The translations under genes and the position numbers were made by a program. Below, piece by piece: positions 43,567-52,711 of a DNA stretch of 64,000 nt. The stretch comes from Solobacterium sp. (GTDB taxonomy: Bacteria > Bacillota_I > Bacilli_A > Erysipelotrichales > Erysipelotrichaceae). The notes beneath the pieces are model-generated. The model was not told the origin of the DNA, searched no databases, and saw only the letters and a program-made list of their open reading frames with translations. The DNA lies in assembly GCA_017469355.1 (NCBI GenBank), contig JAFUGM010000046.1:20229-84228 (forward strand), given 5' to 3'. Position 1 is the first letter of the stretch, and each line of letters starts with the position of its first letter.

Positions 43567-44364
43567 CTACTTGTGCTCGTTTCCAAGTTCTTCCGCCCGA
43601 TTGATACAGGCAGTATCGGCTTCCTGAATGAGTTGTTCAAAGCCTTTGGCTTTTAACAGGGAGATCGCTTCAATTGTTGTTCCTCCCTTGGAACAGACTT
43701 CATCGACAAATGAAGAAAGCGGCTTGTCCGGAGAAGCCTGAAGCAGCTTACCGCTGCCGATCATGGTTTGAACCAGCAGCTCACGGGCAGTCGACTCCTC
43801 TAATCCACGGGCAACCGCATCATTCAATAAACATTCCACTAGATAATAGAAATAGGCGGGTGTACTTCCGTTTACAGTAATGATATTGCACATCTGTGAT
43901 TCCGGAATTTCCCGTGCGACACCCATGGAAGAAAACAGGTTCATCGCAAGCTCAAAGTCTTCATCCGAACAGAGTTCATTCCGACATAACGCAGCGGCTC
44001 CTTCTGATAACTGCAGGGGCGTATTTGGCATTGCCCGCATGGCGGGAAGTTCACCAAAGGCCCGAATGAACCGCGCAATCGGAATGCCGGCGACGATGGT
44101 AAGAATGCATTGCGGGGGACAGGATGAAAGCTCTGAAAGAGCGGTGTCAATATCCTGTGGCCGAACCGCGATTAACAGGATATGCGCAGATGCGGAAAGG
44201 TCGGCTGGAGAGGATGCGATGGTGATGCCAAGGGAAGAGGCTTCCTCACATTTTTTGCTGGATGAATCATATGCCGCTAGATCATTGGGATCCATGGCTT
44301 TGACTGCGCCTTTGGCGATGGCCATACCCATATGGCCTAAGCCAAGTATTCCGATTTTTTTCAT
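43567..44364 (-). CDS. proC: Pyrroline-5-carboxylate reductase
   Basis: ProC makes proline from pyrroline-5-carboxylate with NAD(P)H. The 265 residues start with the Rossmann motif IGILGLGHMGMAIAKG. The second half holds the family signature: VNGSTPAYFYYLVECLLNDAV and the block SGKLLQASPDKPLSSFVDEVCSKGGTT (in part). GGAGGTG lies before the ATG. It is divergent from priA with about 49 bases between them. Confidence 0.95.
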   Translation of the reverse strand: MKKIGILGLGHMGMAIAKGAVKAMDPNDLAAYDSSSKKCEEASSLGITIASSPADLSASAHILLIAVRPQDIDTALSELSSCPPQCILTIVAGIPIARFIRAFGELPAMRAMPNTPLQLSEGAAALCRNELCSDEDFELAMNLFSSMGVAREIPESQMCNIITVNGSTPAYFYYLVECLLNDAVARGLEESTARELLVQTMIGSGKLLQASPDKPLSSFVDEVCSKGGTTIEAISLLKAKGFEQLIQEADTACINRAEELGNEHK

Positions 44365-44413
44365 AAAACACCTCCGATATCTTTATCCTACTTCAATGCG
44401 GTAAAATAATGCC

Positions 44414-46582
44414 ATGTATTTGCTGGAATGTTATATCGAACATCCGGTACGGTCCATCGATCGTACCTTTACCTATCGCAGTGAAGAACCGGTGCTTCCC
44501 GGAGTCCGGGTCAAGGTTCCGTTTCATCACCGCACGGTGCTGGGTTTTGTGGAACAGGTGAATGTAACCGAAGAATCGATCGAATCACTTTCGAAACACT
44601 TTGGCTATGACGTACTTCCGGTGGAGGAAGTTCTTGATCAGGAGCCGTTATTAAACGGGGAACTGGCAGGACTGGCGCATCATATGCATGAAGAAACACT
44701 GAGCACGGTAATTTCCTGTTATCAGGCGATGCTGCCGGGGAAGATCAAACCAGCCGGAAAAGATTCCAAGGTGGTGGAAGAAACCTGGGTGAAGCTTTCC
44801 GACGAGGAAGTCTCGCTTACGCCAAAAGAGCTGGAAGCCTATTGCTTTGTGCGTGAGGAAGGGGAGATGCGCTATCATACGCTTCGCGAGCATTATCCCA
44901 ATCAGGCAAGAAACCTCATCGCAAAACATGCGCTCATTTCCTTTAAAAAGGAACGTGAGGCCGCAATGCGTCCTGTGGTAACACGAACCACAGGTCCGGT
45001 GTTAACGGCAGAACAGAATGCCGCAATTCAGGAAATTGAACAGGGAGCAGATACGGTATATCTGCTTCATGGACAAACGGGCAGCGGTAAGACAGAAGTA
45101 TACCTTCATCTTGCGGAGAATGCGCTGAAGCAGGGGAAGCAGGTATTGATTCTTGTGCCGGAGATTTCCTTAACGCCGCAGATGATTGAACGGGTATCCG
45201 GACGTTTTGGTGAAGAACTTGCGATTTATCACAGTGGACTCAATCCTCAGGAGAAATATGAACAGTACCGGATGGTGAAAAACGGCAGGGCTGCTGTTGT
45301 CGTCGGCACAAGAAGCGCCGTATTTCTTCCTTTTCAATCTCTAGGTTTGATTGTCATGGATGAAGAACAGGACGGTTCTTACAAACAGGAAGTTCAGCCG
45401 GCATATCATTGCCGGGATATCGCGATCTATCGGGCAAACTATCATCACTGCAAATGTGTTCTTGGCTCCGCAACACCTTCGCTGGAAACCTATGCCCGTG
45501 CATTACGGAACGTCTATCACCTTGTAACCTTGAAGGAGCGGGTCAATCGTTCCTTACCAAACGTTACGATTGTTTCGATGAAGGAAGCGATGCGGCATGG
45601 ACAGTCACCGATTCTTTCGGATGAACTGTTAGAACGGATGAATGAGACACTGCAGAACGGGAAACAGGTCATTCTGTTATTGAATCGACGGGGCTTTCAT
45701 ACGATGTTACGATGCGGTTCATGCGGAGAACCGCTCAAATGCCGCCATTGCGACATCACACTTTCCTATCACCGGGACAGCAGAAACCTGGTATGTCATT
45801 CCTGCGGCAGTTCGTTTCCTGTTCCTGCAGTTTGTCCTTCCTGTGGCGCAAGAAGCGGGTTTTCCTATTCCGGATATGGGACGCAGCGTCTGGAACAGGA
45901 GGTCAAAGAACGCTTTCCTGACGCCCGTGTTCTGCGCATGGATGCGGATACAACATCTGCTCATAACGCGCATGAGCGCCTGTTGACTTCCTTTGGAGCT
46001 CATGGAGCGGATATTCTGTTAGGAACACAGATGATTGCCAAGGGTCTGGATTATCCCGATGTGACCCTGGTTGGAATTCTGAATGGGGATGAAGGGCTGA
46101 ACCGGACGGATTACCGTTCCTGCGAAGTGACATTTGATTTACTGATGCAGGCATCGGGACGAAGCGGGCGGTCCGCATCGAAAGGGGAAGTCGTGCTTCA
46201 GGCATTTGATCCCTCTCATTATGCGGTGGTAACTGCCGCAAAACAGGATTATGAATCGTTCTTTCAGGCAGAGATGCGTTACCGTCATGCGGCGCAGGAG
46301 CCTCCCTATACCTATCTGATTTCCATTACGCTTTCTGATCGTAAGGAACCCCGTATGAATGAAACTGCCCTGAAGCTTTACCGGGCGCTTTCCAGTATGG
46401 AGTTCCGTACAATTGGTGTCATCCCATTACCAAAGCGCAGAGATCAATACCGATCCCGGATTCTTCTGAAAGGAAAGAATCTCGATCAGATGCGGGATAC
46501 ACTTCGAACTGTACTGGAAAATGATGCGGATTTTACACGGCAGGATATTCGGATTGATGTCAATCCGATGACATTGGAGTAA
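44414..46582 (+). CDS. priA: Primosomal replication protein N' (PriA helicase)
   Basis: PriA restarts stalled replication forks. The 722 residues have the N-terminal 3'-end-binding domain (VRSIDRTFTYRSEE), Walker A HGQTGSGKTEV, DEEQ box VMDEEQDGSYK and a zinc module of paired CxxC motifs (CGSCGEPLKCRHC, CHSC, CPSCG) embedded in the helicase core. The ATG has no ribosome-binding site, and TAAAAT at 44402-44407 ends only six bases before it, so a leaderless transcript is possible. In many Firmicutes priA is followed by def and fmt; here rsmB follows at once. Confidence 0.96.
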   Translation: MYLLECYIEHPVRSIDRTFTYRSEEPVLPGVRVKVPFHHRTVLGFVEQVNVTEESIESLSKHFGYDVLPVEEVLDQEPLLNGELAGLAHHMHEETLSTVISCYQAMLPGKIKPAGKDSKVVEETWVKLSDEEVSLTPKELEAYCFVREEGEMRYHTLREHYPNQARNLIAKHALISFKKEREAAMRPVVTRTTGPVLTAEQNAAIQEIEQGADTVYLLHGQTGSGKTEVYLHLAENALKQGKQVLILVPEISLTPQMIERVSGRFGEELAIYHSGLNPQEKYEQYRMVKNGRAAVVVGTRSAVFLPFQSLGLIVMDEEQDGSYKQEVQPAYHCRDIAIYRANYHHCKCVLGSATPSLETYARALRNVYHLVTLKERVNRSLPNVTIVSMKEAMRHGQSPILSDELLERMNETLQNGKQVILLLNRRGFHTMLRCGSCGEPLKCRHCDITLSYHRDSRNLVCHSCGSSFPVPAVCPSCGARSGFSYSGYGTQRLEQEVKERFPDARVLRMDADTTSAHNAHERLLTSFGAHGADILLGTQMIAKGLDYPDVTLVGILNGDEGLNRTDYRSCEVTFDLLMQASGRSGRSASKGEVVLQAFDPSHYAVVTAAKQDYESFFQAEMRYRHAAQEPPYTYLISITLSDRKEPRMNETALKLYRALSSMEFRTIGVIPLPKRRDQYRSRILLKGKNLDQMRDTLRTVLENDADFTRQDIRIDVNPMTLE

Positions 46583-46585
46583 GCA

Positions 46586-47800
46586 ATGAACGGAAGAGAA
46601 TATGCCTTACAGGTGTTATATCGAGTGAATTATGAAGGCGCATTTGCGAGTCTTTTAATGCGGACGATGCCTAAAGAGTTGTCGATCGAAGATCGTCATC
46701 TTGCCAGTGAGATTGTCTATGGAACATTGCGCAATTATACAATGCTGGAGTATCAATGGAAGGATCTTGCGTCGAAGTCTGTACGTCCAAAATCTGCGGT
46801 GTTATTAAATCTTTCGGTATATCAGCTCCAGTATATGGACCGGATTCCGCCCTATGCGGTGATTCATGAAGCGGTGGAACTTGCCTCACAGCGGGATCGT
46901 GGATTTATCAACGCTCTCCTGCGTAAGGTCTTAGATCGGGGTGTTCGATGTCCAGAAGGTGATTGGCCAACGAAAGAAGCGATTGAAACTTCACATCCTG
47001 AGTTGATTCTTCGAATGTGGGAAAAACAATACGGGAAAGAGACTGCATTGCGCATTGCGGAGGTTGACCAGCAACGCCCGGTTCTTTATGGCCGGTGGAA
47101 CAGCCTGATCGAAAAGGGAGAGGAAACAGAATCCTATGACTGGGTGGATGACACTGGATTTCGGATTCATGATTCGGAAGCGATTCAGAGTGCGTTAAAG
47201 GAAGGAAAGATTCTGATTCAAAGCCGCTCATCCCAACAGATCGCACCCTTACTTGATGTTTCACCTGGCATGCGGGTATGGGATGTCTGTGCCGCTCCTG
47301 GCACAAAGTCCCAGCAGATTGCCTGCCTGATGCGCAATGAAGGAGAACTTCTTTCCACCGATCTTTACAGCGAGCGGGTTTCTCTGATTGATGCGCTGAT
47401 GGAGCGGACTGGTGTAACGATCGCGACAACCATGGTGAAGGACGCAGCGATTCACGGAGAGGAAGACCTTGGGACCTTTGACCGTATCCTGATTGATGCG
47501 CCTTGTTCAGGTCTGGGGGATCTCAGCCATAAACCGGAAATCCGTTTTCATATCACACCGGAATCACTGGATGAACTTGTTAAGACACAAGCCGCGATTC
47601 TTGAGGCATGTCATGATCGGCTGCGGGCGGGAGGGAAGCTCGTCTACAGCACCTGTACTTTGAACAAGAAGGAAAATGAGAAGCAGATTCAATCCTTTCT
47701 TCAAGCTCATAAGGACTTTGAACTGCTCTTTGAACATACATATTTTCCATATGAACTGGAAAGTGATGGTTTTTATGCGGCAGTTTTGAAACGAAATTAG
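46586..47800 (+). CDS. rsmB: 16S rRNA (cytosine967-C5)-methyltransferase RsmB
   Basis: RsmB methylates C5 of C967 of 16S rRNA. The 404 residues combine an N-terminal NusB-like domain (REYALQVLYRVNYEGAFA) with a SAM methyltransferase domain: WDVCAAPGTKSQQIA, DAPCSGLGDLS with the catalytic cysteine, and YSTCTLNKKENE with the second cysteine. It starts three bases after priA and is the next member of the priA-rlmN-prpC cluster. Confidence 0.96.
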   Translation: MNGREYALQVLYRVNYEGAFASLLMRTMPKELSIEDRHLASEIVYGTLRNYTMLEYQWKDLASKSVRPKSAVLLNLSVYQLQYMDRIPPYAVIHEAVELASQRDRGFINALLRKVLDRGVRCPEGDWPTKEAIETSHPELILRMWEKQYGKETALRIAEVDQQRPVLYGRWNSLIEKGEETESYDWVDDTGFRIHDSEAIQSALKEGKILIQSRSSQQIAPLLDVSPGMRVWDVCAAPGTKSQQIACLMRNEGELLSTDLYSERVSLIDALMERTGVTIATTMVKDAAIHGEEDLGTFDRILIDAPCSGLGDLSHKPEIRFHITPESLDELVKTQAAILEACHDRLRAGGKLVYSTCTLNKKENEKQIQSFLQAHKDFELLFEHTYFPYELESDGFYAAVLKRN

Positions 47801-47864
47801 CATCTGATGCGCATACTTGTGAAAAATCGTTATAATTAGATTAATAAGAGAGAGGTATCTAATC

Positions 47865-48848
47865 ATGTTTGGCTTTGGTGAGATGATAAATCGTTTGAAA
47901 CAGGATCCGAAACGGATCGTGTTTACCGAGGGTGCAGACCCTCGTATTCTGGAGGCCGCAAGCCGTCTGCTTGCCAGTTCCTTCCTGCATCCAGTGTTAC
48001 TGGGAGACGAGCAGGAAATCTATGCGGCTGCGGAAGAATCCGGCTTCAATATCCGTGGTGCAGAGATTGTCGATCCTAAGACATGGGATCGCTATGATGA
48101 AATGGTTGACGCATTTGTGGAACTGCGTAAGTCCAAGGGAATGACTCGTGAGACTGCAGAGAAACTGCTTGCGGGTCCGAACTATTTCGGAACCATGTTA
48201 GTAAAGATGGGCGTTGCGGATTGCCTGCTTGGTGGGGCAACCTACAGTACTGCGGATACCGTACGTCCTGCACTTCAGATCATTAAGACAAAGCCGGGAA
48301 ATACAATTGTAAGCAGCTGCTTCATTCTGGTACGTCCTTCCGCAACCGGTGAAAATGAAGTGCTTGCGATGGCAGACTGTGCGATTAATATCAAACCATC
48401 GGAAGATGAGCTGGTAGAAATCGCTGGCGAAACCATTAAGTGCGCAAAGGTGTTCGGTGTAGATCCAAAGGTTGCGTTCCTGTCCTATTCCACACTTGGT
48501 TCAGGAAAGGGTGAAGAAGTTGAGAAGATGCGCAGCGCTGCAGCGAAGGCGAAAGCAAAGTTCCCGGAAACTCCGATTGAAGGAGAACTGCAGTTCGACG
48601 CCGCCGTCGCACCTCGTGTCGCAAGAACGAAGTGCCCGGGCAATCCGGTTGCCGGTTATGCCAATACGTTTATCTTCCCGGATATCAACTCCGGTAATAT
48701 CGGATATAAGATTGCGCAGCGTATGGGTAACTTTGAAGCCTACGGTCCGATTCTGCTTGGTCTGAATGCACAGATCAATGACCTGTCCCGTGGCTGTAAT
48801 GCGCTGGAAGTCTATTCCATGGCGATTATTACCGCCGCACTCAGCTGA
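47865..48848 (+). CDS. pta: Phosphate acetyltransferase
   Basis: Pta converts acetyl-CoA and phosphate to acetyl phosphate and CoA. It pairs functionally with PFOR (20 kb) in acetate-forming fermentation; no ackA is in the window. The 327 residues are the short form. The FGEMINRLKQDPKRIVFTEG start and the FVPDINSGNIGYK-like block (IFPDINSGNIGYKIAQRMG) near the end are typical. TATAAT at 47831-47836 and GAGAGAGG before the ATG suggest its own promoter within the rsmB-rlmN cluster. Confidence 0.95.
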   Translation: MFGFGEMINRLKQDPKRIVFTEGADPRILEAASRLLASSFLHPVLLGDEQEIYAAAEESGFNIRGAEIVDPKTWDRYDEMVDAFVELRKSKGMTRETAEKLLAGPNYFGTMLVKMGVADCLLGGATYSTADTVRPALQIIKTKPGNTIVSSCFILVRPSATGENEVLAMADCAINIKPSEDELVEIAGETIKCAKVFGVDPKVAFLSYSTLGSGKGEEVEKMRSAAAKAKAKFPETPIEGELQFDAAVAPRVARTKCPGNPVAGYANTFIFPDINSGNIGYKIAQRMGNFEAYGPILLGLNAQINDLSRGCNALEVYSMAIITAALS

Positions 48849-48850
48849 TC

Positions 48851-49000
48851 ATGCAGTGCAAACGCTGTGGTAAATCCATTCCGGAGCTTTCCTTCAAATG
48901 TCCCTATTGCGGCAAACGTACGCAGAAGGGCTGGGAACAGGAAGGAAAGAAGGCACTGAAGCCGATCACGGATATTGTGAAAAAGATTAAACCTTACTGA
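48851..49000 (+). CDS. 49-residue zinc-ribbon protein
   Basis: A short frame starts two bases after the pta stop. The protein begins MQCKRCGKSIPELSFKCPYCGK, in part, with two CxxC knuckles (Cys3/Cys6 and Cys17/Cys20) that form a zinc ribbon, followed by a Lys-rich helical tail (KKALKPITDIVKKIKPY). A terminator lies directly after the stop. Its place in a transcription unit with pta, the ordered cysteines and clean ends make it a likely real gene. No function can be given. Confidence 0.75.
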   Translation: MQCKRCGKSIPELSFKCPYCGKRTQKGWEQEGKKALKPITDIVKKIKPY

Positions 49001-49032
49001 GGAGTACCTGTGGAATATGGGTATTCCTTTTT
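49001..49032 (+). terminator. Terminator after pta and zinc-ribbon gene
   Basis: GGAGTACC pairs with GGTATTCC (one G-T pair) and runs into a T stretch. Confidence 0.8.
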
Positions 49033-49052
49033 CTCTCAGTGCGGGGTGATTA

Positions 49053-49061
49053 TGCTATGAT
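49053..49061 (+). promoter_or_regulatory. Extended -10 promoter at rlmN
   Basis: TGCTATGAT ends seven bases before the ATG at 49069. No good -35 is visible. A transcript from here would start at or next to that ATG. Confidence 0.55.
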
Positions 49062-49068
49062 AATGAAC

Positions 49069-50109
49069 ATGCGAACGATCTATGATCTTCCTCTTTCCAA
49101 AGCGGAGGAAATGCTTGCCGGATACGGGCAGAAACCGTATCGTGCCAAGCAGTTATATAACTGGCTTTATCGAAAACGGGCACTGTCATTTGCGGAAATG
49201 AGCGACCTTCCTGCAGCTTTGACACAACAGCTGGCAGAAGTGTACTGCACCATGCCGGTGACACTGTTAGATAAGCAGGTGGCCCGTGACCGTACTGCCA
49301 AATATCTGTTTGAACTGTCTGACGGCTCTACGATTGAGACGGTTTTAATGCATTTTAATTTTGGAAAGTCCGTCTGTGTTTCATCGCAGGTGGGCTGTAA
49401 TATGGGCTGCGCCTTCTGCGCCTCCGGCCTTTTGAAGAAACAGCGCGATCTGACAGCTGGTGAAATGGTTGGACAGATCATGTATATCCAGAAGGAACTC
49501 GATGCGGAAGGGGAACGGGTAGACAATGTCGTAGTGATGGGAACGGGTGAACCGTTTGACAACTATGACAACGTGCTTGATTTCTGTTCCATCATCAACA
49601 GTGATCATGGCCTCTCCATCGGTGCCCGTCATATCACGATCAGCACCTGTGGAATTGTACCTTCCATTCGTCGGTTTGCGGAAGGTCATTATCAATATAA
49701 TCTGGCCATTTCCCTCCATGCGCCGAATGATGAACTTCGCCGTGAATTAATGCCGGTAGATCGGGCATATCCGCTCGATGAATTAATGGATGCACTGCGC
49801 AGTTACAGTGAGGATAATCATCGCCGCCTTACGTTTGAATATATTCTTCTTAAAGGAGTCAATGACAGTGATGAACATGCGGTTCAACTGGCGGATTTAA
49901 TTCGTGGAATGAATGCGTATGTGAATCTGATTCCCTATAACGAAGTGGATGAAAATGGATTTAAGACCACAGATGAACGTACATCACTTCGCTTTTACGA
50001 TTTGATTATGAAACATGGTGTAAAGGCGACGTTACGCAGTAAGCACGGAGATGATATCGACGCTGCCTGCGGACAGCTTCGAGCCCGCCATGAAAGGAAC
50101 CGGGAATGA
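49069..50109 (+). CDS. rlmN: 23S rRNA/tRNA adenine-C2 methyltransferase RlmN
   Basis: RlmN is a radical SAM enzyme that methylates C2 of A2503 in 23S rRNA and A37 in some tRNAs. The 346 residues have the 4Fe-4S motif CNMGCAFCASG, VVVMGTGEPFDNYDNV, and the C-terminal LRSKHGDDIDAACGQLR with the methyl-carrying cysteine. The start chosen (MRTIYDLP) fits the family; upstream in-frame ATG and GTG codons overlap the likely -10 box. It overlaps prpC by four bases. Confidence 0.96.
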   Translation: MRTIYDLPLSKAEEMLAGYGQKPYRAKQLYNWLYRKRALSFAEMSDLPAALTQQLAEVYCTMPVTLLDKQVARDRTAKYLFELSDGSTIETVLMHFNFGKSVCVSSQVGCNMGCAFCASGLLKKQRDLTAGEMVGQIMYIQKELDAEGERVDNVVVMGTGEPFDNYDNVLDFCSIINSDHGLSIGARHITISTCGIVPSIRRFAEGHYQYNLAISLHAPNDELRRELMPVDRAYPLDELMDALRSYSEDNHRRLTFEYILLKGVNDSDEHAVQLADLIRGMNAYVNLIPYNEVDENGFKTTDERTSLRFYDLIMKHGVKATLRSKHGDDIDAACGQLRARHERNRE

Positions 50110-50852
50110 AGTATTTCGGTCTTACAGACCGCGGAAAACTGCGGAAGACAAATCAGGACAGTTACGTCATCGCCTCTAACCGGGCCGGTGATGTTTTCGC
50201 TATTGTATGCGATGGAATCGGCGGCGGAAAAGGAGGAGATATTGCCAGCCGTATGGCTGTAAATCACTTCTCCATTGCGTTTTCCATGAATGAGGGATTT
50301 GCGGAGGAGGCACATGTCCGCAAATGGCTGAATCTTGAGATTCCGGCCGCGAATGAAGAGATTTTCCGTACGGGCAGAAAGAACGCGGAACTCAAAGGGA
50401 TGGGAACGACACTGACAGGTGTACTCATTACCTCGTGTGGACGGTTTATCGTCAATGTCGGGGACAGCCGTACCTATTCCTATCGATCCGATGGGAGTTT
50501 TCGTCAGCTTACCGTAGATCATACACTGGTCAATGATATGGTCCGTCATGGGGAACTGACGAAAGAAGAAGCGAAGAATTACCCAAGAAAGAATGTCTTA
50601 ACCAACGCGCTTGGGGTATGGGAGAAGTCGCGGTTTGATCTGGAACGATATGATGAGGAGGTCAGTGGCTTTCTTGTCTGTTCCGATGGACTACATGGAT
50701 ATGTGGAGGAAGAAGTCATTTCTTCCATCGTTTTGAATCGGGAAATGGATCCTGCCATCCGTGTGCGTAAACTGTACAGCAAAGCGATGAGTGCGGGCGG
50801 ATATGACAATATCACCGCAATCCTGATTGACCTGGAAGGAGATGAGTTATGA
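50106..50852 (+). CDS. prpC: PP2C-type protein phosphatase PrpC/Stp
   Basis: This Ser/Thr phosphatase reverses the action of PrkC. The 248 residues have the PP2C metal motifs: TDRGKLRKTNQDSY near the start, VCDGIGGGKGGDIAS, VNVGDSRTY and GGYDNITAIL. Its start overlaps rlmN and its end overlaps prkC by four bases (ATGA), so phosphatase and kinase are made in step. Confidence 0.96.
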   Translation: MKYFGLTDRGKLRKTNQDSYVIASNRAGDVFAIVCDGIGGGKGGDIASRMAVNHFSIAFSMNEGFAEEAHVRKWLNLEIPAANEEIFRTGRKNAELKGMGTTLTGVLITSCGRFIVNVGDSRTYSYRSDGSFRQLTVDHTLVNDMVRHGELTKEEAKNYPRKNVLTNALGVWEKSRFDLERYDEEVSGFLVCSDGLHGYVEEEVISSIVLNREMDPAIRVRKLYSKAMSAGGYDNITAILIDLEGDEL

Positions 50853-52699
50853 GTAACAATCTCATCGCCAACCGATATGAGGTATTCCAGCATATCGGCC
50901 AGGGTGGAATGGCAGATGTCTTTCTTGCGGTGGACACGATTCTCAATCGTCAGGTAGCAGTAAAGATCCTGCGGAGTGAATTGTGTACCGATGCGGTATC
51001 CGTGCTTCGCTTTGAGCGTGAAGCACAAGCCGCAACGGCATTGTCTCATCCCAACATCGTAGAGATCTACGATGTCGGAGATTATAAGGGACATCATTAT
51101 ATTGTCATGGAATATGTTTCCGGGAAGTCCCTGAAACAGGTGATTCAGCAGCGTGGTGCGCTGCTTACTGAAGAAGCGATTGATATCATGAAACAATTGA
51201 CTGGCGCGACTGCTGAAGCGCATCGACGAGGTATCATTCATCGTGATATCAAACCTCAGAATGTCATCGTGAAATCTGATGGTTCAATCAAGATGCTGGA
51301 TTTCGGCATCGCATTAGCGAAAGGGTCAATGCAGCTGACACAGGCGAATAATGTTATGGGATCTGTGCACTACCTGGCACCTGAACTTGCTAAAGGTGAA
51401 TCAGCCAGTCCGCAATCAGATATCTATGCCCTGGGAATTGTGCTCTATGAGATGTTGACCGGGGATGTACCGTTTAAAGCAGAACAGGCCGTGCAGGTCG
51501 CATTGATGCAGATGCATAATGAAATGCCGGATGTGCGTTCCATTAATCCTGATATCCCGCAGTCTGTGGCGAATATTGTCATTCGGGCAACAGCCAAGAA
51601 TCCAGACCAGCGGTATTCCTCCTGTAATGAAATGCTGGAGGCCTTACGGGTATGTTTGCGACCAGAAAAGCGGAATGAAAAGAAACTGAATCTGACTGAT
51701 TCCGCCGCCTTTGTACGTGCTGCTTCTACGGAGTCTATCCGTCAGAAGGAACAGACCAGAATGCAGAATGTGGATCCTGATCTGGCCCGTACTGGCATCC
51801 GTAATACGGTTGCGCCGAAAAAACATGTTGCGCCCTTAGAGCGTACGGGTTCAGGACGTTTTGTAAAACCGGCGCGGATTGCCCAGAAGGAAACTCCGGT
51901 CAAAGAAGAACGGAAAAGCAGTGTGCGATCTGCCGTACAGCGCAAACAGAAGGTGCAGCCGTTATTTGTTATACTTGTGATTCTTCTTGGACTGTTAGTG
52001 ATCAGCGGGGTGTACTTTGCGCTGAACGCATCCGGGATTCTGAATCCCACCGCAAATACCATCGTTGTACCGGATCTTGTAGGTCATACGCTGACAGAAG
52101 CCCGGGCGATCTGTACGGATAACAGCCTGGTATTGGATACTTCCACTGTGGAATATATGCTTACAGAGAATATAGAAAAGGGACAGATTATTTCCGTAAC
52201 ACCTTCCGCTGGTGAGGAAGTGGAAAAGGGCACCCGCATCAGTGTCGCGGTTTCTTCTGGTATTGGAGTTACGGTAGAAGATTACCGTAACAGAAATATC
52301 AATGATGTGATCCGTGAGCTGTCACAATATACCTATTTGAAGGTAACGACACGGGAAGAAAGCAGTTTTGCGATCAAAGCAGGAGATGTCATACGTCAAG
52401 AACTTCTGGAGCCTGGGATGATGTTCAACCCGAATACCGTCAGTGAAATCGTGCTTGTTTATTCGGGTTATCCCGAAGTGACCATTCCGGAAGATATTGA
52501 CGGAATGAGCGTAGAAGAAGCATCTGCGATACTGGAATCCATGGGTGTGGAAGTATTCTCTTCTACACTTGATACAACCGGGTTATCGGAAGAGGAAATT
52601 GCGAACCTTCATACGGGAGTTGTGATCCGTTCGGATCCGGTAGCTGGAAGTGTCTACACGCAGAAGGAAGATAATTATGTGGTGCTTTATTATTACTGA
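50849..52699 (+). CDS. prkC: PASTA-domain Ser/Thr protein kinase PrkC/StkP
   Basis: This transmembrane kinase senses wall fragments and controls growth and division. The 616 residues have an N-terminal Hanks kinase: glycine loop IGQGGMADV, Lys39, HRDIKPQN from 131 and DFG at 151-153. A basic juxtamembrane stretch, a single TM helix at about 370-392, and three PASTA repeats outside follow. It shares PASTA modules with the PBP near 1.7-3.9 kb, a likely functional link. Operon with prpC, rsgA, rpe and thiN is the standard one. Confidence 0.97.
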   Translation: MSNNLIANRYEVFQHIGQGGMADVFLAVDTILNRQVAVKILRSELCTDAVSVLRFEREAQAATALSHPNIVEIYDVGDYKGHHYIVMEYVSGKSLKQVIQQRGALLTEEAIDIMKQLTGATAEAHRRGIIHRDIKPQNVIVKSDGSIKMLDFGIALAKGSMQLTQANNVMGSVHYLAPELAKGESASPQSDIYALGIVLYEMLTGDVPFKAEQAVQVALMQMHNEMPDVRSINPDIPQSVANIVIRATAKNPDQRYSSCNEMLEALRVCLRPEKRNEKKLNLTDSAAFVRAASTESIRQKEQTRMQNVDPDLARTGIRNTVAPKKHVAPLERTGSGRFVKPARIAQKETPVKEERKSSVRSAVQRKQKVQPLFVILVILLGLLVISGVYFALNASGILNPTANTIVVPDLVGHTLTEARAICTDNSLVLDTSTVEYMLTENIEKGQIISVTPSAGEEVEKGTRISVAVSSGIGVTVEDYRNRNINDVIRELSQYTYLKVTTREESSFAIKAGDVIRQELLEPGMMFNPNTVSEIVLVYSGYPEVTIPEDIDGMSVEEASAILESMGVEVFSSTLDTTGLSEEEIANLHTGVVIRSDPVAGSVYTQKEDNYVVLYYY

Positions 52700-52711
52700 T
52701 CGGAGAGGTCA

